64,000 bases of DNA, from positions 24,981 through 88,980 of the forward strand of contig NZ_BMQP01000034.1 in the NCBI RefSeq assembly GCF_014648175.1. The letters are read 5' to 3'. A program made the position numbers and the translations under genes. Each line of letters begins with the position of its first letter. Positions within the stretch are counted from its first letter, which is position 1. The stretch comes from Planobispora rosea. Lineage in GTDB: Bacteria > Actinomycetota > Actinomycetes > Streptosporangiales > Streptosporangiaceae. A model generated the notes under the pieces. The model did no database searches, was not told the DNA's origin, and worked only from the letters and a program-made list of their open reading frames with translations. Below, one piece after another: positions 17,441-25,889 of the stretch.

Positions 17441-17929
17441 GTGCAGTTCCTCCGACACGCCTACAAACGGTTCGCCGACCTGGTGCACGAGCTGGCCAAG
17501 TTCGGGGCCATCGGGGCCGTCGCCTTCGTGATCGACTTCGGTGCCACCAACCTGCTCCGCTTCGGCCTCGGCTGGGGCCCGCTGACCTCCAAGGTCATCG
17601 CCACGGTCATCGCGGCGACCTTCGCCTACCTGGGCAACCGCTACTGGACCTTCCGGCACCGGGAGCAGAGCGGGCTCGCCCGCGAGTACTTCCTGTTCTT
17701 CCTGCTCAACGGCATCGGCCTGCTCATCTCGATGCTGGTGATCGGCTTCGTGACCTACACGCTCGACCTGCAGGACCCGATCAGCTACAACGTCGCCCTC
17801 CTGGTCGGCACGGCCCTGGGCACGCTGTTCCGGTTCTGGTCGTACAAGAAGTGGGTCTTCCTCGCCGCCACGGCCGTCACCGAGGAGATCCCCAGGGAAC
17901 TGCCCGGAACGACCACGAAGACCCGCTGA
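17441..17929 (+). CDS. GtrA-family membrane protein
   Basis: A 162-residue protein with four predicted membrane helices (about 20-38, 47-67, 84-107, 119-138): FGAIGAVAFVIDFGATNLL, VIATVIAATFAYLGNRYWTF, FLLNGIGLLISMLVIGFV, NVALLVGTALGTLFRFWSYKKWVF. The NRYWTF and FRFWSYKKWVF segments are GtrA/DPMS3 hallmarks. Such proteins flip or anchor polyprenyl-linked sugars for cell-wall or teichoic-type glycans. A GTG start follows GAAAGGA by 13 bases. A GtrA gene occupies the same place after purK in Mycobacterium. Confidence 0.9.
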   Translation: MQFLRHAYKRFADLVHELAKFGAIGAVAFVIDFGATNLLRFGLGWGPLTSKVIATVIAATFAYLGNRYWTFRHREQSGLAREYFLFFLLNGIGLLISMLVIGFVTYTLDLQDPISYNVALLVGTALGTLFRFWSYKKWVFLAATAVTEEIPRELPGTTTKTR

Positions 17930-17957
17930 CCGTCCTCACGCGAGACCCGTCCCCACC

Positions 17958-17991
17958 CGGGATCCGCCCTCACGCGGGATCCGCCCTCACG
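17958..17991. repeat. 17-bp tandem duplication over a stop codon
   Basis: CGGGATCCGCCCTCACG occurs twice head to tail (17958-17974 and 17975-17991). The second copy contains the stop codon of the histidine kinase gene (17987-17989). Confidence 0.85.
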
Positions 17992-19264
17992 CGGGGCCGC
18001 TGACCACCCGGTACCGGCCGGAGTCGCCGACCGGGCGCAGGAAGACGGCGAACACCGCGGGGCGGGGCCGTACCAGCTCCAGACGGCCGCCGTCGGCGGC
18101 GGCCAGCGCCCGTGCGAGGGTCAGCCCGAGCCCGGTGCCGCCCGCTCCGCTCATGTTGCGCTCGAAGACGCGGGGGGCGATGTCCTCGGGGATGCCGTTC
18201 CCCTGGTCCGCCACCTCGATCACGATCGACTTGTTCGTGCTGCTCGTCGTCACCGTCACCGGGCCGCCGCCGTGCTTGAGGGAGTTCTCCAGCAGAGTGG
18301 AGATCACCTGGCTGATCCCCCCGCTGGTGCCCAGCGCCTTGAGGCCGCGCGTCCCGCTCAGCATCAGCTTGCGCCCGCTCCGGGAGAACGCCGGGCCCCA
18401 CTCGATGAACTGCTGGTCCAGCAGGGCGTCGAGCTCGACCACCGAGGTCTGGGCATGGCGCTGCCGCCGGGCCGCGGCGAGCAGCTCGTCGATCACCGCG
18501 GTCAGCCGCTCGGCCTGCACGATCGCGGCCTCGCCCTCCTCCTTGACGACCTTGGGGTCGTCCGCGGCGGCGACGATCTCCTCCAGTCTCATGGTCAGGC
18601 CGGTGAGCGGGGTGCGGAGCTGGTGGGAGGCATCGGTGGCGAACTCGCGCTCCCTGGCCAGCAGGTCGGCGATCCGGGTCGCGCTGCGGTCCAGCACCTC
18701 GGCCACCCGGTCGAGTTCCTGGATGCCGTAGCGGTGCTTGCTCGGCCGGGCCTCCCCGGAGCCGAGCCGCTCGGCGATCATGGCCAGATCGCGGAGCGGG
18801 AGCGTCAGGCGGCGCGACTGCACGACGGCGAGCCCCACCGCCACCGCGAGGGCCACCGCGGCGAGCGCGAGGATCAGCAGGAGCCAGGCGTGGACCTGCT
18901 GCTCGACCTGGGTCTTGTCGCGGACCACCACGACGTAGACCCCGCTCTCCGACTGGGCGCTCGCGTCGAGCCGGCGGTCCATGGGGGGTTCGGTGCCCAC
19001 CGTGATCACTTGGGGGGGTGTTCCCCTGGCGTAGATCTGGATGTAGCGCTCGGGATATTTCTTCGCGAGTTGCTCGGGATCGATCGGCTGCTCCTGGCCC
19101 CGGGCGTACTCCACGTCGCCGACCAGGCTCTTGGCCTCTCCCGAGAGTTCCTGGGTCGCCTCCTCATGGATCAGGCGGTTGACCGCCACGCCCAGCGGGA
19201 TGCCGAGGAGCAGCACCGCGATGACCGCGACGAGCAGAGTGGAGGAGAGCAGACGGCGGCGCAT
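17987..19264 (-). CDS. Sensor histidine kinase
   Basis: The kinase has 425 residues: membrane helix at 8-28, an extracytoplasmic sensor of about 100 residues, a second helix at 127-148, HAMP (SRRLTLPLRDLAMIAERL), the dimerisation helix with the phosphorylated His214 (FATDASHQLRTPL), and an ATPase domain with LLENSLKHG, DQGNGIP and GGTGLGLTLARAL. It should signal to the response regulator immediately upstream: the ATG at 19264 is 2 bases past that gene's stop. The frame is open further upstream but only as an overlap of the regulator. The signal sensed cannot be told. Confidence 0.93.
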   Translation of the reverse strand: MRRRLLSSTLLVAVIAVLLLGIPLGVAVNRLIHEEATQELSGEAKSLVGDVEYARGQEQPIDPEQLAKKYPERYIQIYARGTPPQVITVGTEPPMDRRLDASAQSESGVYVVVVRDKTQVEQQVHAWLLLILALAAVALAVAVGLAVVQSRRLTLPLRDLAMIAERLGSGEARPSKHRYGIQELDRVAEVLDRSATRIADLLAREREFATDASHQLRTPLTGLTMRLEEIVAAADDPKVVKEEGEAAIVQAERLTAVIDELLAAARRQRHAQTSVVELDALLDQQFIEWGPAFSRSGRKLMLSGTRGLKALGTSGGISQVISTLLENSLKHGGGPVTVTTSSTNKSIVIEVADQGNGIPEDIAPRVFERNMSGAGGTGLGLTLARALAAADGGRLELVRPRPAVFAVFLRPVGDSGRYRVVSGPA

Positions 19265-19266
19265 CC

Positions 19267-19935
19267 CTACTCGCGTTCGAAACGGAAGCCGACCCCTCGA
19301 ACCGTGGTGATGTAGCGCGGCTTGGCGGCGTCGTCGCCGAGCTTGCGGCGCAGCCACGAGATGTGCATGTCCAGGGTCTTGGTGGAACCCCACCAGTTGG
19401 TGTCCCACACCTCGCGCATGATCTGCTCGCGGGTGACCACTTTCCCGGCGTCGCGGACCAGGACGCGGAGCAGGTCGAACTCCTTCGTGGTCAGGTGCAG
19501 CTCCTTGTCCCCCATCCACGCGCGGCGGGAGTCGGCGTCGATGCGCACGCCCTGCACCACGGGCGTCTCGGAGGTGCCGCGCCGCAGCAGGGCGCGGACC
19601 CGGGCCAGCAGCTCGGCCAGGCGGAACGGCTTGGTGACGTAGTCGTCGGCCCCGGCGTCGAGGCCCACGACGGTGTCCACCTCGTCCACGCGGGCGGTGA
19701 GGATGAGCACGGGAGTGCCGTGCCCCTCGGCCCGGATGCGCCGGGCCACTTCGAGGCCGTCCATCTCCGGCAGCCCCAGGTCAAGAACGATCAAGTCGAT
19801 GCCACCCGACAGAGCCCTCTCCAGGGCTTGCGGGCCGTCGGGGCTCACCTCCACCTGATAGCCCTCACGGCGCAGCGCACGCGCCAGCGGCTCGGAAATC
19901 GAGGTGTCATCCTCGGCGAGAAGTACGCAGGTCAT
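19267..19935 (-). CDS. OmpR/PhoB-family response regulator
   Basis: This 222-residue regulator has an acidic pair Asp9/Asp10, the phosphoacceptor Asp52 (LIVLDLGLPEMDG), the switch residues TAR and Lys102 (DDYVTKPF), and a winged-helix DNA-binding domain (TTKEFDLLRVLVRDAGKVVT ... ITTVRGVGFRFE). It is the first gene of a regulator-kinase operon. Three TTGAC repeats spaced 11 and 12 bases lie 51-78 bases upstream of the start and are a plausible self-binding site, as this family reads direct repeats of about one helical turn. Confidence 0.94.
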   Translation of the reverse strand: MTCVLLAEDDTSISEPLARALRREGYQVEVSPDGPQALERALSGGIDLIVLDLGLPEMDGLEVARRIRAEGHGTPVLILTARVDEVDTVVGLDAGADDYVTKPFRLAELLARVRALLRRGTSETPVVQGVRIDADSRRAWMGDKELHLTTKEFDLLRVLVRDAGKVVTREQIMREVWDTNWWGSTKTLDMHISWLRRKLGDDAAKPRYITTVRGVGFRFERE

Positions 19936-19985
19936 GTTGAGAGAGTAGGACCTTAAGCGATCGTTTCCCCGGCATAGCGCGCGGT

Positions 19986-20013
19986 TTGACTTGCCGTTGA
20001 CCTATCTATTGAC
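19986..20013 (-). promoter_or_regulatory. Three direct TTGAC repeats upstream of the response regulator
   Basis: TTGAC at 19986-19990, 19997-20001 and 20009-20013 (GTCAA on the minus strand), spaced 11 and 12 bases. The layout fits an OmpR-family box for autoregulation of the two-component operon. Confidence 0.5.
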
Positions 20014-20135
20014 CTGGGCAAACACTGATAAATCCCGGATAGTCATCCCGCACCGGTTCACGAGGAGGGGGTACGGCTCCCGCCTCGCGAGCCTCCCGAA
20101 AGGACAGAGTCCTCAGAACATTATCGACAAAAAGA

Positions 20136-20169
20136 ACACGCCCTATCGGAACGGATCCGATGGGCGTGT
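20136..20169 (-). terminator. Intrinsic terminator of bfr
   Basis: Arms 20136-20150 and 20156-20169 pair over 14 bp with one bulged base (20144); reading leftward, TTCTTTTTG follows directly. It starts 22 bases after the bacterioferritin stop and is a textbook hairpin plus U-tract. Confidence 0.85.
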
Positions 20170-20190
20170 CTCGGCGTTTCCGGGAATCCC

Positions 20191-20673
20191 TCAGGAGGCC
20201 GACGGCGGCTCCGCGTACCGGGCGAGGTACAGCTGCTCGCCGAGGCTCTCGATGAGCGAGAGCTCGGTCTCCAGGTAGTCGATGTGGTGCTCCTCGTCCT
20301 CCAGGATCTCCTCGAAGAGACGGGCGGAGGTGATGTCACCCTTGTCGCGCATGATGGCGATCGCCGGCCGCAGGCGGTTGACGACTTCCAGCTCGACGGT
20401 GAGGTCGGCACGGAGCTGTTCGGTGACGGTCTGCCCGATGTGCAGCGTGCCCAGCCTCTGGTAGTTGGGCAGCCCTTCGAGGAAAAGGATCCGATCCGTG
20501 AGCTTCTCCGCGTGGCGCATCTCGTCGATGGACTCTTCGCGGGTGTACTTCGCAAGCTTGGTGTAGCCCCAGTTCTGCTGCATCTTGGCGTGCAGGAAGT
20601 ACTGGTTGATCGCGGTCAGCTCGGCGGTGAGCTGCTCGTTCAGCAATTCGATGATCTGCTTGTCGCCCTGCAT
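20191..20673 (-). CDS. bfr: Bacterioferritin
   Basis: A 160-residue four-helix ferritin that stores iron in a 24-mer shell. The di-iron ferroxidase ligands are all present: Glu18, Glu51, His54, Glu94, Glu127 and His130. The haem-binding Met52 is also there (ESIDEMRHAEKL), so this is a true haem-type bacterioferritin. Directly upstream (16 bases) on the same strand is its ferredoxin partner Bfd, and the pair is probably one operon driven from the iron-box promoter, although storage and release genes are often controlled in opposite ways. A strong terminator follows. Confidence 0.97.
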   Translation of the reverse strand: MQGDKQIIELLNEQLTAELTAINQYFLHAKMQQNWGYTKLAKYTREESIDEMRHAEKLTDRILFLEGLPNYQRLGTLHIGQTVTEQLRADLTVELEVVNRLRPAIAIMRDKGDITSARLFEEILEDEEHHIDYLETELSLIESLGEQLYLARYAEPPSAS

Positions 20674-20688
20674 CGACGGGCTCCTTGC

Positions 20689-20865
20689 CTATGCGGTCGC
20701 CAACTCTTCAGACCGCTTCAGGATCGCACAGATCTTGCGCACGCAAGAAGCACAGTCGCCGCCGGCGCCGGTGGTGTCGCGGATTTGCCGCGCGCTCTTC
20801 GCCCCAGCGGCGATGCAGTCGTGCACCTCGTTCTCAGTCACTGCGCGGCAGACACACACGTACAT
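20689..20865 (-). CDS. bfd: Bacterioferritin-associated ferredoxin
   Basis: A 58-residue [2Fe-2S] protein that reduces bacterioferritin to release stored iron. Its cluster cysteines are Cys4 and Cys6 (MYVCVCRAV) and Cys38 and Cys41 (GDCASC), in the usual Bfd spacing. The start at 20865 gives a normal-length protein; the upstream part of the open frame is promoter DNA. Two iron-box-like sequences lie 33 and 62 bases upstream, so expression should rise when iron is low. Confidence 0.95.
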   Translation of the reverse strand: MYVCVCRAVTENEVHDCIAAGAKSARQIRDTTGAGGDCASCVRKICAILKRSEELATA

Positions 20866-20897
20866 GGCGAGGAAGGACCTCTCGAGAAGAGTAGCAC

Positions 20898-20916
20898 ATA
20901 GGTAAGGCATACCTAA
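20898..20916. promoter_or_regulatory. Iron box 1 (IdeR/DmdR-type)
   Basis: ATAGGTAAGGCATACCTAA matches the known actinobacterial iron box TTAGGTTAGGCTAACCTAA at 15 of 19 positions. It lies upstream of bfd in the likely promoter, where an iron-loaded DtxR-family repressor would block transcription. Confidence 0.8.
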
Positions 20917-20926
20917 GGTAGCGCAC

Positions 20927-20945
20927 TTTGGTAAGGCTTGCCTAT
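20927..20945. promoter_or_regulatory. Iron box 2 (IdeR/DmdR-type)
   Basis: TTTGGTAAGGCTTGCCTAT matches the iron-box consensus at 14 of 19 positions, 29 bases from box 1. Two boxes on one promoter suggest cooperative or graded repression. The 20946-21123 remainder up to the cyclase stop is C-rich with no gene seen. Confidence 0.7.
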
Positions 20946-21123
20946 GTGATGCAGGACACATATGCCCAGCTCGGGGGCAAGGCCACTTGCGACACGCGGC
21001 ACGTTAGATTCCCGTTTCCCCGGGAAACATCAATGCCGCCGCGCGGGAACGCGGGGCTCACCCCCGCCCTCACCCTTACCCTCGCCCTGGCTCCCGTCCT
21101 CGATCCCGTCCTCGTTCCCGGTG

Positions 21124-22116
21124 TCAGGCTCCGCGCAGCACGTACGGCTGGATGACCCCCAGCCCCCGAACCGGCCTGCGCCGGATGCGGTGCGTCGCGA
21201 AGGCGGGCTCCGCCGCGACGGCGCCGGCCATCTCCGCGTCGATCACGATGGTCCCCGGACGGGCCACGGCCGTCAGCCGCGCCGCCAGATTGACCGTGGT
21301 CCCGAAGACGTCACCCATCATGGGCAGCACCGGGCCGTAGGCCAGCCCCGCCCTGACGTCGGGCCCGTCCTTCCTGATGGCCTCGACCAGCTCCAGCGCG
21401 ATCGCGGCGGCCGTACGGGGCTCGGCCGCGGTGAACAGCACCTCGTCGCCGAGCGTCTTGACCAGCCGCCCCCCGTTCGCGGCGATCACGTCGGCGGCCC
21501 GCGACTCGAACCCCTCGACCAGCTCGGCGAGGCCGTTCTCGTCGAGCTCCCGGGAGACCCGGGTGAAGGAGACCAGATCGGCGAAGCCCACCGCGAGGGT
21601 CAGCCGGGTGGGCACGACCTCCTGCGCCATGTCGGCCATGGCCAGCAGCCGGGTACCGGCCGCGGCCAACTGGGAGCGCCAGACGTGGGCCAGCACCATC
21701 TCGAAGTCGGGCAGGAGCCGCTGCGCGGTCTCCATGATCATCTTCAGGTCGGCGGGGCTGGGCGGGTGCCCCGGATCGAGCTTGGCACCGACGATGATCT
21801 CCGCCTGCCACTGCGCGAGCCTGGCCGTGGTCTGGCCCACCGCCCGGGTCATCCGGATGACCGTCCGCTCGTCGAGCAGGTCGCTCTCCATCATCGCCCG
21901 GACCCGCTTCAGCGCGTTGATGTCGGCCTCGGTGAAGGCCACGGCGTCGTCGGGCAGCGTGGCGAAGCCCAGCGCCCGCCAGATCCGCTCGGTCAGCGCC
22001 TGGGGGACCCCCGAGCGCTCGGCCACCTCGACCCGGGTGTAGCGGGGCTCGGGCCCCACGAAGAGCCGCTCGATCTGCTCGGCGGTCGGCCGCTCCACCG
22101 CCTCATCGCCGCTCAT
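21124..22116 (-). CDS. cya: Class III adenylyl cyclase
   Basis: A 330-residue soluble cyclase that makes cAMP. The N-terminal 165 residues are an alpha-helical regulatory region like that of the pH-sensing mycobacterial Rv1264 type. The catalytic domain keeps all six key residues: metal Asp180 (GFADLVSFT) and Asp224, adenine-selecting Lys220 (LVKTLGDE) and Asp269 (GDVFG), and transition-state Asn276 and Arg280 (TVNLAARL). This predicts an active ATP-using enzyme. The gene overlaps by 4 bases with the PH-domain gene upstream, implying coupled translation. In Streptomyces the cya gene also sits by birA and the acc genes. Confidence 0.93.
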   Translation of the reverse strand: MSGDEAVERPTAEQIERLFVGPEPRYTRVEVAERSGVPQALTERIWRALGFATLPDDAVAFTEADINALKRVRAMMESDLLDERTVIRMTRAVGQTTARLAQWQAEIIVGAKLDPGHPPSPADLKMIMETAQRLLPDFEMVLAHVWRSQLAAAGTRLLAMADMAQEVVPTRLTLAVGFADLVSFTRVSRELDENGLAELVEGFESRAADVIAANGGRLVKTLGDEVLFTAAEPRTAAAIALELVEAIRKDGPDVRAGLAYGPVLPMMGDVFGTTVNLAARLTAVARPGTIVIDAEMAGAVAAEPAFATHRIRRRPVRGLGVIQPYVLRGA

Positions 22117-22646
22117 CGTCTTCCCTGGGACGGCGGCGACGCCGGCGTGTCGTCGGCCTCGTCGATGGCGCGGAACAGCTCGGCGCGGACCTCCTGCAGG
22201 TCGGGGATGTCCCGCAGGACGATCCGGCCGTGATCACCGGCCGACTCGACGACGAGTGTGCCGCAGCCGAGGATCCGCTCCAGCAGGGTCTGGTCGGCGC
22301 TGACCGTGTTGACCTTGCTCATCGGGATGTCGTCGTGGGAGGTGCTCAGCACGCCCGTGCTGATCGTGAACCGGTGCGAGGTCAGGACGTACATGGTGGC
22401 GCGCCACTGCAGGTACGGCACGAGCGACCACACCAGCAGCAGCCCGACGGCGATCACGGCCACCGCGGCGCGCGCGTACCCCTCGTAGGGGAAGGCGGGC
22501 ATGAGGAACATCGCGGCGACGGACACCGCGATGATGACGAGCAACGCCAGGAGGGGGACGACGAGGCGCTTCCAGTGGGGGTGAAACGACCGGATGCGCC
22601 GCTCCCCCTCCGTCAGGTGGTGATCGGGGAGACCCATGGGGCACAT
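22113..22646 (-). CDS. Membrane PH-domain (bPH2/DUF304) protein
   Basis: This protein has about 177 residues: a short cytoplasmic start, two membrane helices at about 28-48 and 58-78 (PLLALLVIIAVSVAAMFL and AAVAVIAVGLLLVWSLV), then a bacterial PH-like beta domain (TMYVLTSHRFTISTGVLS, DIPMSKVNTVSADQT, GTLVVESAGDHGRIVLRDIP). Such proteins anchor envelope or signalling complexes; the ligand is unknown. The start may be the ATG at 22646 or the one at 22637. A homologous PH protein stands before birA in Mycobacterium. It shares an ATGA overlap with cya. Confidence 0.87.
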   Translation of the reverse strand: MCPMGLPDHHLTEGERRIRSFHPHWKRLVVPLLALLVIIAVSVAAMFLMPAFPYEGYARAAVAVIAVGLLLVWSLVPYLQWRATMYVLTSHRFTISTGVLSTSHDDIPMSKVNTVSADQTLLERILGCGTLVVESAGDHGRIVLRDIPDLQEVRAELFRAIDEADDTPASPPSQGRR

Positions 22647-22667
22647 CGTGGCACGACCACGCGTCCT

Positions 22668-22708
22668 CCGTCAGGAGCCGTCCGCGCGTCCCCGTCAGGA
22701 GCCGTCCG
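22668..22708. repeat. 17-bp direct repeat (period 24) over the birA stop codon
   Basis: CCGTCAGGAGCCGTCCG occurs at 22668-22684 and 22692-22708. The second copy carries the last codons and stop of birA (22695-22697), the first lies just beyond it, so the 3' end of birA has been tandemly copied. Confidence 0.85.
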
Positions 22709-23519
22709 GGCGGACGTGCACGACGTCACCCGCGCTGAGCGTGTGCTCCCGCCCGCCGGCCTCCACCATCAGGTGCCCCGAGGGATCGACGCCGGTGGCC
22801 AGGCCGTTGAGCACGCGTTCGCCGGGCAGCTCCACCCGGACACGCCGTCCGACCGTCCCGCTGGCCGCGAGGTAGGCGGCCCGCAGCCCGCAGGCGTCCG
22901 CGTCGCCGTCCGCCTCCGACCACTCGCGGTAGTGCGTCTCGACCTCCCGCAGCACCGCCCGCAGGAGGGGGTCGCGGTCGGTGCAGGCGGCCTTCTCGAC
23001 GGCGAGCGAGGTGGCGGTGGGGACGGGCAGTTCGCCGGCGCGGAGGCTGACGTTGAGCCCGACGCCGACGATCACCGCGCTGTCCACCCGCTCGGCGAGC
23101 ACCCCGGCGAGCTTGCGCTCCCCGATCAGCAGGTCGTTGGGCCATTTCAGCCGGGCGTCCACCTCCGCCAATCGGCGCACCGCCGAGGCCGCGGCCAGAC
23201 CGACGAGCAGCGGCAGCCAGCCCTGCCGCGCCGGTGGCGGATCGGGCCGGAGCAACATCGAGAACGTCAGCCCGGCGCGCGGCGGCGTGGACCAGGCCCG
23301 GCCGAGCCGGCCGCGCCCGGCGAACTGCGACTCCGCGACGACGACGGCTCCCTGCCGGGCGCCGTCACGTGCGGCCTGCGCGAGGTCGGCGTTCGTCGAA
23401 CCGGTCCTGTCGACGACGGTGATGTCCGACCACAGGCCGCCGGGGCGCACCAGGGCGCGGTTGAGGGCCGCCTGGGAGAGCGGCGGGCGGTCGAGGTCGG
23501 TGAAGGGGGAGTCCAGCAC
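22695..23519 (-). CDS. birA: Biotin-[acetyl-CoA-carboxylase] ligase
   Basis: The ligase (274 residues) activates biotin as biotinyl-AMP and attaches it to the carboxyl carrier lysine of acyl-CoA carboxylases, whose subunits are coded nearby (accD/accE, accA). The biotin-binding loop is GRGRLGR (68-74); KWPNDLL with Lys125 and RKLAGVL are the other signatures; a C-terminal SH3-like domain ends the protein. There is no N-terminal helix-turn-helix, so it is a monofunctional, non-repressor type, usual in actinobacteria. The GTG at 23519 gives the normal family length; the open frame runs 2.3 kb further up but is antisense noise. Confidence 0.95.
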   Translation of the reverse strand: MLDSPFTDLDRPPLSQAALNRALVRPGGLWSDITVVDRTGSTNADLAQAARDGARQGAVVVAESQFAGRGRLGRAWSTPPRAGLTFSMLLRPDPPPARQGWLPLLVGLAAASAVRRLAEVDARLKWPNDLLIGERKLAGVLAERVDSAVIVGVGLNVSLRAGELPVPTATSLAVEKAACTDRDPLLRAVLREVETHYREWSEADGDADACGLRAAYLAASGTVGRRVRVELPGERVLNGLATGVDPSGHLMVEAGGREHTLSAGDVVHVRPDGS

Positions 23520-23654
23520 CCCTCCATCTTCCCTCCCCTTACGACCTGTTGCCCCACAAACAGGGCGATGACCAGCGAATACCGCGATCACCGATTGAGC
23601 CGATAGAGGCGTTCCGGCTATCCGCATCCCCCGGAGGGGGGTGAAAATGGACAC

Positions 23655-25889
23655 ATGAAGAGACGTCTCGACCCGCGCAACTGGGCCAGCTGGAAGCCCT
23701 TCGGGATCGGCGAGCGCAAGCCGAACAACTACCTGGAGCTGGTCAAGGCGTTCCGCTCGGTGAAGGGCAACCGCCGTTACGCCTGGCGGATCCTCACCCG
23801 GGGGACGTGCGACGGGTGCGCGCTGGGCACCAAGGGCATGCGCGACTGGACCATGGACGAGATCCACCTGTGCAACATCCGGCTCCGGCTCCTGCCGCTG
23901 AACACGATGCCCGCCCTGGACGTCTCCCTGCTGAAGGACGTCTCCGCCCTGGCGGGCCGCAGGAGCGCGCAGCTGCGCGACCTCGGGCGGCTGCCGTACC
24001 CGATGCTGCGCCGCGCGGGTGAGCCCGGGTTCACCCGGATCGGCTGGGAGGAGGCCCTGGAGCTGGCCGCGCCGCACCTGCGCGGGTCCCGGCTCGGGGT
24101 CTACCTGACCAGCCGGGGCGTGCCGAACGAGAACTACTTCGCCGCGCAGAAGGCGGTCCGGGCGCTGGGCGTCAACTCCGTGGACAACGCGGCCCGCATC
24201 TGCCACTCCCCCTCGACCGTCGCGCTGAAGGAGACCATCGGCGCCGCCGCGACGACCTGTTCCTACACCGACTGGATCGGCTCGGACCTGATCGTGTTCA
24301 TCGGGTCCAACCCGTCGAACAACCAGCCGGTCGCGATGAAGTACCTCTACCACGCCAAGAAGGCCGGGACCCGGATCGCGATGGTCAACGCCTACCGCGA
24401 GCCCGGCATGGACAAGTACTGGGTGCCGTCCAACGCCGAGTCCGCGCTCTTCGGCACGAAGATCACCGATCACTTCTTCGGCGTGAACGTCGGCGGCGAC
24501 ATCGGGTTCCTCAACGGCGTGCTCAAGCACCTGATCGAGAACGACTGGGTGGACGAGGCCTGGGTGGAGGAGCACACGACGGGCTTCGACGCCGTACGGC
24601 GGGAGCTGGCCGGGCAGTCGTGGGAGGCGCTGGAGGCGCTGTCCGGGGCGAGCCGGGAGCAGATGTTCGAGCTGGCCAGGCTGCTGGGCGAGGCGCGCTC
24701 GGCGGTGCTGGTGTGGTCGATGGGCATCACCCAGCACACCTACGGCGAGGACAACGTCCGCTCGATCGTGAACCTGGCGCTGGCCCGGGGCTTCGTCGGC
24801 CGTGACAAGTGCGGCCTGATGCCGATCCGCGGGCACAGCGGCGTGCAGGGCGGCGCCGAGATGGGCGCCTACGCCACCGGCCTGCCCGGCGGCCTGCCGG
24901 TCACCGAGGAGAACGCCCGCAGGTTCGGTGAGCTGTGGGGCTTCGAGGTGCCCACCGCCCCCGGCCTGACCGCGACCGACATGATCGACGCGGCCCACGG
25001 CGGGGAGCTGGACGTCCTGGTCTCCAGCGGCGGCAACTTCCTGGAGGTCCTGCCGGATCCGGACTACTGCCGCGAGGCCCTGTCCCGGCTGAAGCTCCGC
25101 GTGCACATCGACATCGTCCTGTCCTCGCAGATGCTGGTGCCCGCGGAGGGTCCCGACGGCTCCGGGGGCGACGTCCTGCTGCTGCCCGCCCAGACCCGCT
25201 ACGAGATGGCCGGGGGCGTCACCGAGACCACCACCGAGCGGCGCATCATCCTCTCCCCTGAGATCCCCGGTCCCCGGATCGGCGAGGCCCGGCCCGAGTG
25301 GCAGATCTTCACCGAGCTGGCCGCCCGCGCCCGGCCGGAACTGGCCGACCGGCTCCGCTACGCGGGAACCGCCGAGATCCGCGCGGACATCGAGCGGGCG
25401 GTCCCGTTCTACGAGGGGATCTCCCGGCTCTCGGGGTTCGGGGACAACGTCCAGTACGGCGGGCGGCACCTGTGCCCGGACGGCCGTTTCCCCACCGCCG
25501 ACGGCCTGGGGCGGTTCTCGCCGGTCCCGCTGCCCGTCCTGGAGCGCCCGGACGGGGCCTTCATGGTCGCCACCCGGCGCGGCAAGCAGTTCAACAGCAT
25601 GGTCCACGAGCGCCGCGACGGCTTCAACGGCGCCACCCGCGAGGCCGTGCTGATGAGCGCGCACGACGCCGACCGCCTCGGACTGCCCGACGGCACCCCG
25701 GTGGAGCTGCGCTCGGTCACCGGCGACCGCGCCTTCCGCGGCCGGGTGCTGCGCGCCCCGCTGACCCCGGGCAACCTGCAGATCCACTGGCCCGAGGGCA
25801 ACGTCCTGCTCGACGCCGGCCGCCGTTCCCCGGCCGCGCGCATCCCCGACTACAACGCCCTGGTCACGATCACGAGACTGCCCTCATGA
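23655..25889 (+). CDS. Molybdopterin oxidoreductase, FdhF/YdeP family
   Basis: The protein has 744 residues in the DMSO-reductase superfamily. It has the YdeP-like N-terminal CDGC pair (Cys52, Cys55) rather than a full four-cysteine 4Fe-4S motif. RICHSPS (Cys183) sits where formate dehydrogenases carry the Sec/Cys ligand to Mo. VFIGSNPSNNQPV and GHSGVQGGAEMGAY are cofactor-binding parts, and the C-terminal molybdopterin-dinucleotide domain has MSAHDADRLGLPDGTPVELR. The substrate is uncertain: formate is possible, but YdeP-family members are mostly unassigned. It shares an ATGA overlap with fdhD, so both are made together. Confidence 0.9.
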   Translation: MKRRLDPRNWASWKPFGIGERKPNNYLELVKAFRSVKGNRRYAWRILTRGTCDGCALGTKGMRDWTMDEIHLCNIRLRLLPLNTMPALDVSLLKDVSALAGRRSAQLRDLGRLPYPMLRRAGEPGFTRIGWEEALELAAPHLRGSRLGVYLTSRGVPNENYFAAQKAVRALGVNSVDNAARICHSPSTVALKETIGAAATTCSYTDWIGSDLIVFIGSNPSNNQPVAMKYLYHAKKAGTRIAMVNAYREPGMDKYWVPSNAESALFGTKITDHFFGVNVGGDIGFLNGVLKHLIENDWVDEAWVEEHTTGFDAVRRELAGQSWEALEALSGASREQMFELARLLGEARSAVLVWSMGITQHTYGEDNVRSIVNLALARGFVGRDKCGLMPIRGHSGVQGGAEMGAYATGLPGGLPVTEENARRFGELWGFEVPTAPGLTATDMIDAAHGGELDVLVSSGGNFLEVLPDPDYCREALSRLKLRVHIDIVLSSQMLVPAEGPDGSGGDVLLLPAQTRYEMAGGVTETTTERRIILSPEIPGPRIGEARPEWQIFTELAARARPELADRLRYAGTAEIRADIERAVPFYEGISRLSGFGDNVQYGGRHLCPDGRFPTADGLGRFSPVPLPVLERPDGAFMVATRRGKQFNSMVHERRDGFNGATREAVLMSAHDADRLGLPDGTPVELRSVTGDRAFRGRVLRAPLTPGNLQIHWPEGNVLLDAGRRSPAARIPDYNALVTITRLPS

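Noticed and set aside
23520..25787. Upstream extension of the birA frame
   Set aside because: It is the complement of the molybdoenzyme gene; the ligase has normal length from GTG 23519.
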